From Paulinella micropora (Eukaryota > Cercozoa > Imbricatea > Euglyphida > Paulinellidae): a stretch of DNA of 20,000 nt. Location of the stretch: the NCBI GenBank assembly GCA_019918135.1, contig WBZZ01003927.1, positions 325,001 through 345,000 of the forward strand, written 5' to 3'. The translations under genes were made by a program, and so were the position numbers. A model generated the notes under the pieces. That model was given only the letters and a program-made list of their open reading frames with translations, was not told the origin of the DNA and ran no database searches. This document shows positions 1 through 6,846 of this stretch, piece after piece; the stretch's first letter is position 1, and each line of letters starts with the position of its first letter.

Positions 1-16
1 TCTCTCTACCACTCAA

Positions 17-31
17 CCCCCCCCCCCCCCC
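17..31. repeat. Poly-C run (15 nt)
   Basis: Uninterrupted run of 15 C in what is probably the intron upstream of the exon at 158. The flanks are C/A-rich and show no coding potential. Confidence 0.9.
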
Positions 32-87
32 TCCCACAAACACACACCCGCCCCTGCTCACATCGCCCACACCGCTTCTGGCCATGT

Positions 88-88
<1 letters not shown>

Positions 89-153
<65 letters not shown>
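89..153. repeat. Poly-T run (65 nt), probable intron polypyrimidine tract
   Basis: Sixty-five consecutive T followed by AAAG and then a coding-like exon. The simplest reading is an expanded polypyrimidine tract of a + strand 3' splice site with the AG at 156-157. A reversed poly-A tail of a retrocopy is the alternative, but no retrocopy is seen next to it. Confidence 0.8.
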
Positions 154-157
<4 letters not shown>

Positions 158-278
158 GTTCGTTGAGATCGAGAACGCCGCCATCACGGAGGTGGAGTAT
201 GTTTTTTCCGACAAGACTTGGCGTCTGCGTCGTGTGAACGACCACGGCCACCTTCCCAAGCATGATGATGTAGGGTGA
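158..278 (+). CDS. Terminal exon of a histidine-phosphatase / phosphoglycerate-mutase-like protein (partial)
   Basis: After the acceptor AG at 156-157, a frame starting with TTC at 159 stays open for 39 codons to TGA at 276-278. Its start reads FVEIENAAITEVEYVF and continues with WRLRRVNDHGHLP. Members of the histidine phosphatase (PGAM-like) superfamily commonly end with a pattern of an Asn-rich turn, 'TEVE', a tryptophan, 'LRRLND' and 'HL', which lies beside the active-site pocket. The match is to that C-terminal pattern only. The catalytic RHG motif would be in earlier exons outside the window, so substrate and role cannot be given. The exon is too short and lacks an ATG, so simple ORF calling misses it. 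An unrelated short open frame cannot be excluded. Confidence 0.45.
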
Positions 279-814
279 CGACGGACTGATTTACAGTACT
301 ACACTGCCTTGCATATACCGGGGACACTTTAATATCAAAGTTAATGTAGGCTGACTGAGACAGTTCTTCAGGTGGTCACTGCCGTCGCGTGTTCGTCGCT
401 GTGCCGCAGGCTGCCAAACTGTCACACTTTGTGACTGTGGCATATCGTTTACCGTGACCACTCGTTACTACGAGACTAACGTCACTGGCATAGAAGTATT
501 CCAAAGCTTGGTTAAAACTTGAAATGTTCTCCCACCTGCGGTTGAAAAGCCCTTTGGGAGAACGAAAAAAAAAATAGAAGGTAAACTGTTTGGGGGGGAA
601 GAATCGTGGCTCAGACCGTTCAAATCTCAAAGGCCGGCTGATGAATTAACTTAGCACGGATATTACATACTTGATTTCGGATAAGTGCGGTTGGGCGTCA
701 TGAATAGTGTCACGATGCGTTGTGCCACCCGCGCCGATCAGTGTAGGATGACAGTGACTTAGCCTACGGTCACTGATGCAGCCAGATGAATGATGATGAC
801 AGTGACTGAGTCAC
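275..814. promoter_or_regulatory. Cluster of 11 GTCAC/GTGAC pentamers
   Basis: GTCAC occurs at 375, 421, 481, 709, 769 and 810. Its complement GTGAC occurs at 275, 431, 454, 754 and 802. About one would be expected by chance in 540 bp counting both strands. The last pair forms a perfect palindrome of two 7-bp arms around one base (801-815). The segment follows the stop codon of the exon at 158-278 and has no recognisable gene. A role as a protein-binding cluster is inference only. Confidence 0.35.
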
Positions 815-905
815 TGAGGCAGCCCGATGTTATAGTGAGAGGATAGGATAGTCGGGGTGGGTGGATGATATAGTCAGAGGATAGGATAGTGAGAGGGGAG
901 GGGGC
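745..905. repeat. Imperfect short duplications
   Basis: Two neighbouring approximate duplications. GATGACAGTGACT followed by GTCACTGA and GCAGCC occurs near 748 and again near 795. A second unit containing ATAG, TGAGAGGATAGGATAGT or a close variant occurs near 831 and 869. Each pair is separated by roughly 40-50 bp, consistent with degenerate local tandem duplication. Confidence 0.55.
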
Positions 906-1436
906 GCGGGACAGGAATGAGAAAGATGACGAGAAGAAAGAGAAAGGGGACAACGGGAAAGCGGCAACTCTGACACTCTGGTGAAGGGGGCACCAGAATG
1001 AAAATATCATTCAGGGGGGGCTGTGAAGGGGATCAAAAGGGGACATAGACCTTTTTGGGGGGAGATGGAGTGATGATTGGATAAGAGTGTGTATGTATAT
1101 CATTGGTGTTATTTAATCTAAGTCCTCAGGTTCGTTTCAAGCATGGCGTTTCAGAGCCGGAGGGGCCTTGGTGGGGGTAGCACTTGAAAGGTCAGGGGGA
1201 GCCTTTCCTTGCCTACGTTACCTCTAGGCTTGTACTATCCCCAACGATAGCTCAATGGAAGAGTAAGTCGATAATATAACCGAACACAGTCCTCAAAAAG
1301 AGAATGATGTCTCGTTATATTAGCTCAGTGACGCAAAGACAAAAAGCCGCCAAAAGACCAGGATCAAATTGGCATTTCAGACGTGTCCGGCCAGACGAAA
1401 TCTATAAATAAGTTTTTTACCTGATAATTCGGGAGG
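906..1436. other. Non-coding stretch, no gene seen
   Basis: Purine-rich at first (many GGGG and GAGA tracts to about 1080), then mixed sequence. No convincing reading frame. Two places near 1250 and 1320 resemble the D-arm of a tRNA (TAGCTCAAT and TAGCTCAGT), but neither has an acceptor stem that pairs. Confidence 0.6.
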
Positions 1437-2345
1437 GTGATGTCACTTACCACTGTCCAAACCCCTCTTAAACCGTGGATTCCACGTTCTTTTCAAGTTC
1501 CTTTTGCAGATCCCGACCCCCTTTCATACTCCCTTGAGTGTGGACCCGCGTGCTTGTTCCTCCATTCCGAAAAATCGTTCCCCCTGACCCCCTTCTTCCG
1601 ACCGAGATGTCCACGCCCAAGCCGTGTGTTTTGCATATCCTTCCTCTCGACAAAGTCTGCAGATTTCCCTCTCATTAACCTCCGTCGTGTCTGTTTTCCT
1701 CGCCCCAAACCCTCCTTTCCTCCCGCACGTCCTTTTCCGTCCAAAATCAGTCTTCTCCTGTGTCCGTTTCCTTAACCCCTTCCTCCAAGTCCCCGTGCCC
1801 CATGAATTCCCAGCCATCAAAACTCATCAAAAACGTTGTAAAACATCAACCCACGAACAAGCAAACATTGATCATATATATCTGAGTGGTTTCCCCATAT
1901 ATTTGCCAAGGTTTGTGAGAAGGGAGTGTCCCTTTCTCACAGCAATGCGTCACAGCAACCCTTGTCCCATCTCTAAACAGACCGAAAACTACGTGCTGTC
2001 TACAAAATCATCCCCCATAGTCCCCCTTACATGCCCCTGTACCCAAAAACCCACGTCCGACACTCACACCATATGAAACCCACATTTGTTCACCCTGAGC
2101 TGCAAGCTGTCAGACCCAAAAACGCCTGTCTGTCAGCAACCCAAGCCCCACTCACAAAGAGCTCATGAATAGTTCCTGAAACTCAAGAAAAACATTGCCC
2201 CTACCTGTTTGCATGCCCCTAGACCCAAAATATCTCAAGAAAAAGCACATAACCCGGGAAGCGCATCAGAAAAATTCCCCTCTCCCCCATTTTGCTCTCG
2301 ATGTCTCTTTTCAACAGAAAATTTCCGAGAAAGCAAGGAAAATTT
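1437..2345. other. C-rich, G-poor non-coding segment
   Basis: About 0.9 kb in which the + strand is rich in C, T and A and very poor in G. Open frames of 112 and 150 codons exist, but they overlap in different frames, have skewed Pro/Ser/Phe composition and resemble no family, so I do not call them. Short direct repeats are visible: CATGCCCCT followed by ACCCAAAA near 2031 and 2212, and CTCAAGAAAAA near 2184 and 2234. Confidence 0.5.
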
Positions 2346-2555
2346 CCATACCCCGTTTATTGTATTAGCGACTCCAGATTGATACGATAGTAGAATATTT
2401 AATAAACAGATAACTGTTACTAACTATATGAAAACTGAGGAATACCTAAAGTAGGGACTCCGTAATCTCCAGACCAAAGGATTAACAGACAGACCGGAAC
2501 GATCAGTATTGCTATTATATACTGTGTGGGCAGGCAGTGTGTGTGTGTGAGGGAG

Positions 2556-2693
2556 AGAGAAAGAAAGAAACACACACACACACACACAACACACACTAAT
2601 GGTTAAAATTCTAAGTGGTGGAAAAAAAAAACAAAAAAAAAAAAACACTAATAATTAAAATTCTAAGTTGAGTAAAAAAAAAAAAAAAAAAAA
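2556..2693. repeat. AC and poly-A repeats with a 52-bp imperfect duplication
   Basis: A (GAAA)n/(AC)n stretch is followed by two copies of a unit beginning ACACTAAT, containing TTAAAATTCTAAGT and ending in an A run. The copies start near 2594 and 2646, and the second A run is 21 nt or longer. A tail-like run after each copy suggests tandem duplication by slippage or a small A-tailed repeat. Confidence 0.6.
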
Positions 2694-2754
2694 ACTTCTG
2701 CTCAAGTTTATCTTTTTCGTCTCTTTCTCATTGAACCTAGGTTACTGTATTTAA

Positions 2755-3010
2755 AAGAGAGAGAGTATATGTGTATGTGTGTGTGTTTGTGTGTGTGTCA
2801 TGTGTGTGCGTAAGAGATCGAGAGAGATCGAGAGAGAGATCGAGAGATCGAGAGAGAGAGAGAGAGATCGAGAGAGAGAGATAGAGAGAGACATCACAAT
2901 ATATATAACATATGCACACGCGCGAAAGAGAGAGAGAGAGAGAGAGCAATAGAGAGAGAGAGAGCAATGGAGAGAGAGAGAGAGAGAGAGCAATAGAGAG
3001 AGAGTAATGG

Positions 3011-3047
<37 letters not shown>

Positions 3048-3055
3048 GAGGAGGA
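2755..3055. repeat. GA/GAGATC and GT simple-sequence block
   Basis: Long (GA)n with interspersed GATC and GAGCAAT steps (2755-3045), including a (GT)n stretch near 2766-2806, ending in (GGA)n at 3043-3057. The long frames through it are low complexity on both strands and are not genes. Confidence 0.9.
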
Positions 3056-3146
3056 GGAACACCAGGCTTGCTCCTTTATCTACTACCTGAAGAAGAAATC
3101 TCCGAATCAGTCGACGTATATGGTCAACCACTGACACTCCCAACTT

Positions 3147-3240
3147 CCCCCCCCCCCTCTCTCTCTCATCTCTCTTTCAATTTTTTAGTGGAAAAGACAA
3201 GAGAGGGGGAGAGAGAGAGAGAGGAGAGAGAGAGAGAACA
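3147..3240. repeat. C, CT and GA simple repeats
   Basis: A C run at about 3147-3156 followed by (CT)n, then unique sequence, then (GA)n from about 3202 to 3236. The complementary CT and GA tracts could pair as an imperfect inverted repeat. No gene is seen. Confidence 0.7.
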
Positions 3241-3797
3241 CACATCCGTATATAGATACACATCCAATCAACCATATATGTATATATATATGTGCACTTA
3301 ATTATCTAGATTATAAGCTTATTTGACCTGCCAACCTACTAGTACTGCTTCTTTAGCCCCCCTGGCATTTTTAAGTTATATATTTTTGTGATGAAAGATG
3401 GAAAATTTCAAAGTAAATTGTATAACAAAAAATGTGTAATAAATTCACGATCGATCGCGCCGCGCGAAAAAACCTGGCTATGGAAATGAAAATTAAAGTA
3501 ATATTAAATCAGACTCCAGGCAGACAACACTGCACTAGATGCAAACAATTAAAATCAAAAATATAACATTTGAAAACTGTGCATCTGAACTGGAATGAAA
3601 ATTTGAGGAAAGGAGACACTTACCCAACTTTCTAGACTTTGTCCTCTGCCAAGCCTTTCCTTTCAAACTTTAATTTATTTCTAAATTGGGCCAGCCAGTT
3701 TTGCCTTTTTCTTGCGGCTGTAAATCCAATTCCCCTTTATTTCTAAGTCGGTGCGAGGGTGAGGTGAGAGGAGTGAGAGGATGAAAGAAGGGCATAC
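3241..3797. other. A/T-rich stretch without a supported gene
   Basis: Mostly A/T-rich, with ATATAT near 3275-3295 and an AATAAA-like site near 3438 on the + strand. Read on the minus strand, 3670-3742 is A/G-rich and follows a CTTAG that could be an acceptor for an intron made of the adjacent tetranucleotide array, but its reading frame stops at once. I do not call an exon here. Confidence 0.4.
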
Positions 3798-3799
3798 AG

Positions 3800-4556
3800 T
3801 ATGTATGTATGTATGTATGTATGTATGTATGTATGTATGTACGTATGTATGTATGTATATATGTATGTATGTGTGAATGTATGTATATGTATGTATGTAT
3901 GTACGTAGGTATGTATGTACATACATACATACATACATACATACATACATACATACATACATACATACATACATACATACATACATACATACATACATAA
4001 CATACGTACATACATACATACATACATACATACATACATACATACATACATACATACATACATACATACATACATACATACATACGTACGTACGTACGTA
4101 CGTACGTACGTACATGCATGCATGCATGCATGCATACATACATACATACATACATACATACATACATACATACATACATACATGCATACATACATACATA
4201 CATACATACATACATACGTACGTACGTACGTGCGTACGTACGTACGTACGTACGTACGTACGTACGTACATACATACATATGTACATACATACATACATA
4301 TGTACATACATACATACACACATACATACATGCGTACATACATACATACATACATACATACATACATACATACATACATACATGTGTACATATGTACATA
4401 CATACATACATATATACATACATACATACATACATACATACATACATACATACATACATACATACATACATACATACGTACGTACGTACGTACGTACGTA
4501 CATACATGCATACATGCATACATACATAGATACATACGTAGATACATACATACATA
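3800..4556. repeat. Compound GTAT/CATA tetranucleotide array with CGTA and CATG blocks
   Basis: 3800-3918 is (GTAT)n. At 3918/3919 the repeat flips to its complement (CATA)n through a 12-bp palindrome (3913-3924), so the array is a large imperfect inverted repeat. Within the CATA side there are homogeneous self-complementary blocks: (CGTA)n at about 4084-4113, 4215-4269 and 4475-4501, and (CATG)n at about 4114-4135. All frames are open and encode only Tyr/Ile/His/Thr or Tyr/Val/Cys/Met repeats, so none is treated as coding. Confidence 0.95.
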
Positions 4557-4685
4557 AATAAGGTTGCCGATGGGAGTGAGCTATCGACGAACATACACAC
4601 ATACATACATACAAACATACATATATACATACATACATACATACATACATAAGGTGGCCGATGGGAGTGAGCTATCGACAAAACA

Positions 4686-4716
<31 letters not shown>

Positions 4717-5117
4717 GTACATGTACATACATACATACATACATACATACATACATAAGCTGGCCGATGGGAGTGAGCTATCGACGAACCGCATACATAC
4801 ATACATACATACATACATAGATACATACGTAGACACATACGTAGATACATACATACATAAATAAAGGTTGCCGATGGGAGTGAGCTATCGACGAACATAC
4901 ATACATACATACATACATACGTACATACATACGTACATACATACATACGTACATATACATACATACATACATATATACATATATACATACATACATACAT
5001 ACATACATACATAGATACATGCATGCATGCATACATACATACATACATACATACATAAGGTGGCCGATGGGAGTGAGCTATCGACGAACATGCATACATA
5101 CATAGATACATACATAC
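4557..5117. repeat. Higher-order minisatellite: 31-bp core x5 separated by CATA tracts
   Basis: A non-repetitive core beginning GGTTGCCGATGGGAGTGAG or GGTGGCCG and ending CTATCGACGAAC lies at 4562-4592, 4653-4682, 4759-4789, 4866-4896 and 5059-5089, between variable (CATA)n stretches. Start-to-start spacings are 91, 106, 107 and 193 bp. Copies 1 and 4 share the GGTTGCC variant and a flank containing GATACATACGTAGA and CATAAATAA. Copies 2 and 5 share GGTGGCC. This implies a duplicated higher-order unit of about 304 bp. The core does not resemble a known gene or a tRNA. Confidence 0.9.
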
Positions 5118-5262
5118 ATGCATGCATGAAGGTAGTGTTTCTTTGACATCCTCATCTGTTTCTTCGCAGTGTTGTGATATTTGTGCATCTCCCTCTCCCT
5201 GCGCATCTTTCTTTCCATTGTTCATGCGTCCGCACATCCTTTGTTTCTTATGTCTTCCAATG
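5118..5262 (-). CDS. Putative exon of an unrecognised minus-strand gene (downstream exon)
   Basis: On the minus strand a strong acceptor (CTTTTCACAG, reading down to 5263) is followed by a frame reading IGRHKKQRMCGRMNNGKK and then an acidic Gln/Glu/Asp-rich stretch ending VKETLPS. It opens on a GTATGTAT donor-like sequence at 5117. It joins in phase to the exon at 5345-5639 through an 82-nt intron starting GTATGA. No family is recognised. Continuation past the tetranucleotide array is unresolved, so this could also be non-coding. Confidence 0.3.
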
Positions 5263-5344
5263 CTGTGAAAAGCACAAGTTTGGAGGCCTGAATGAGCGAT
5301 GAGCGACGCCGTGGTCCCAAGGGTCAAGGGTAACATTTTCATAC

Positions 5345-5639
5345 AGACTGGTTAACTTTATACGTCTTACAAAATGATTTTGAACAGACGCAATCCAATC
5401 AACCGCGATGGAGACCACTTTCGCAAGGTTTGAACCATATTCGACAGTGGTTGTGTCACATTCACATAATTTTTGCAGCTCGTTCGCAACTTTAGCGACC
5501 ATGGTGGAAAATCCAGTGCGAGTCGCAGGCTTGCTGCATCTTCTCAGCTCCATAAAATGATTGTGGAAAATCCTGACAAAGTACGAGCTCTCAACAGCTC
5601 CTTCGAATTCGCTTTCAAACACTTCCAAAGAGTGTTTGA
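5345..5639 (-). CDS. Putative exon of an unrecognised minus-strand gene (upstream exon)
   Basis: A minus-strand frame open across the whole segment. It encodes about 98 residues of ordinary composition, including VFESEFEGAVESSYFVRIF and MVAKVANELQKLCE, with a spacing of hydrophobic residues that suggests helices. The frame opens right after a TTAAG acceptor-like AG and ends at a CT/GTATGA donor whose phase fits the exon at 5118-5262. The same frame continues past this donor to a stop near 5248, so an unspliced 126-residue version is possible. It resembles no family I can name. Balanced composition in a repeat-rich neighbourhood is the main argument that it is real. Confidence 0.35.
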
Positions 5640-5757
5640 CTTAAGGTAGCATTCTTCAGCAATACTTTATGCCTCTAAATGTTTGGAAGTGCATGTACAT
5701 GTTTTTCGCCTTTTTTTTTCACATTACTTTGAGCAGTGTTCTTGTGTGTGCATGTAT

Positions 5758-5786
5758 GCGTCGTCGTTGTCGTTGTCGTTGTTGTT

Positions 5787-5817
<31 letters not shown>

Positions 5818-5834
5818 CTGCTGTTGTTGTTGTT
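5758..5834. repeat. (TTG/TCG)n trinucleotide repeat
   Basis: About 75 bp of GTT-type trinucleotides with TCG variants at the left end and CTG variants at the right end. The minus-strand reading is poly-Thr and is not called as a gene. Confidence 0.9.
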
Positions 5835-6190
5835 AATTTAATTACAGTAATTAAACCAGTGGCATGATGGTGCATGGATAACGGCCTTTAAAACCACTTA
5901 AAGACAAGTAGATTTCTAATCATCCCCGGCCGACTCGGGACGCCAGAGCATGTCTCACTGTACTATAGGACTCTAGAGCTCAAAGACAAGAAATAAAGAG
6001 AGAGGAAAAAGGAGCAGAAGAGCATGCACTATAGTAAAACAGGAACATAAGAGGGAGAAGAGGAAAGGCTGTGAGGAGCGCAGACAAGCCTCGAGAGAGG
6101 AGCAAGTCCACTGAAAAGGGAGAGGAGGAAGAGAGAGAGGGAAGATGAAGGGGGAGGAGAAACTCGCCATGACCAATGGAAAAACAGTCT
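5835..6190. other. Purine-rich stretch, no gene seen
   Basis: All three + strand frames are closed by stops, and from 5995 onward the + strand is rich in AG and GGA. On the minus strand a TCCCTTTTCAG acceptor-like sequence near 6114 precedes a 60-codon hydrophobic frame, but composition and the lack of similarity do not support a gene. Upstream SMG1 exons could not be placed here. Confidence 0.45.
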
Positions 6191-6193
6191 GAG

Positions 6194-6521
6194 TTGTTGT
6201 TGTTGTTGTTGTTGTTGTTGTTATTGTTGTTGTGTTATTGTTGTTGTTGTGTTGTTGTTGTTGTTGTCGTCGTCGTCGTCGTCGTTGTCGTCGTTGTCGT
6301 CGTCGTGGTCGTCCTCGTCGTCGTCGTTGTCGTCGTTGTCGTCGTCGTTGTTGTTGTTGTTGTTGTTGCTGTTATTGTTATTGTTGTTATTGTTGCTATT
6401 GTTATTGTTATTGTTGTTATTTTTGTTATTGCTGTAGGTATTGTTGTTGTTGTTGTTGCTGTTGTTGTTCCTGTTTTTGTTGATGCTGTGTTGCTTGTTG
6501 TTGTTTTGTTGTTGTTGCCGT

Positions 6522-6580
<59 letters not shown>

Positions 6581-6600
6581 TACTAGTCGTCGTCGTCGTC
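6194..6600. repeat. Trinucleotide block: (TTG)n, (GTC)n, (GCA)n, (GTA)n
   Basis: About 400 bp of trinucleotide repeats that change unit in blocks: TTG with TTA variants, then GTC/GTT (about 6266-6348), TTG again, a short GCA block at about 6523-6538, GTA (about 6538-6573), and GTC (about 6586-6601). Frames are open only because the repeats lack stops. The last part may be exonic in frame 1 (see the candidate exon ending at 6619). Confidence 0.9.
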
Positions 6601-6619
6601 GTTATGATCAGTAACCTGA
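6484..6619 (+). CDS. SMG1: Candidate SMG1 exon end upstream of the first firm exon
   Basis: A frame free of stops since 6484 ends VMISNL at 6619, immediately before GTATGTATGT. It leaves two bases that join the single base of the next exon to give Ile, so the phase matches 6683-6789. The left boundary is not visible, and most of the residues are poly-Val/Ala from the trinucleotide block. It may therefore be a short exon starting inside the repeat, or no exon at all. Confidence 0.25.
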
Positions 6620-6682
6620 TGTATGTATGTATGCATGTATGTGTATGTATGTATGTATGTATGTATGTATGTATCTTGTTAG
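6620..6682 (+). other. Probable SMG1 intron made of GTAT repeats
   Basis: Starts GTATGTATGTATGCATG and ends CTTGTTAG before the exon at 6683. The acceptor side is well supported by the downstream coding sequence. The donor depends on the uncertain exon ending at 6619. Confidence 0.45.
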
Positions 6683-6789
6683 CGGCCCGCCTGCTCTCCT
6701 TGGTGAGGCCGCCGTGCAGCTGGGTCTGCTGGGCTATCTGGCCACGCGACCAGAGCATGCGCTCCAGCTTTTCGCCTACCTACAGCCTT
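6683..6789 (+). CDS. SMG1: SMG1 exon 1 in window (HEAT-like region)
   Basis: Begins after TTGTTAG with one base finishing a codon, then encodes GPPALLGEAAVQLGLLGYLA and TRPEHALQLFAYLQP, which read as paired amphipathic helices typical of the SMG1 N-terminal alpha-solenoid. The GT at 6790 gives a phase that fits the exon at 6975. Confidence 0.7.
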
Positions 6790-6799
6790 GTCAGCCTCC

Positions 6800-6846
<47 letters not shown>

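Noticed and set aside
376..1010. Minus-strand frames of 83-84 codons
   Set aside because: Low-complexity Phe/Ser/Pro composition over purine-rich DNA, no similarity, and no splice or start context.
1245..1290. tRNA gene suggested by GATAGCTCAATGG
   Set aside because: No matching T arm at the right distance and no acceptor stem pairing.
1624..2076. 150-codon + strand open frame
   Set aside because: It lies in a C-rich, G-poor segment with few chances for stops, has skewed composition, overlaps another open frame and resembles no family.
4562..5089. CRISPR-like look of a 31-bp unit repeated five times with spacers
   Set aside because: The spacers are simple CATA repeats of uneven length, no cas genes are present, and the window is eukaryotic.
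3670..5342. Very long open frames encoding Tyr/Val/Cys/Met or Tyr/Ile/His/Thr repeats on both strands
   Set aside because: They are translations of the CATA/GTAT array, which has no stop codon in these frames; all frames of both strands are equally open.
6176..6523. Poly-Leu/Val frame starting with an ATG at 6178
   Set aside because: It consists almost wholly of trinucleotide repeat; the openness is a property of the repeat.
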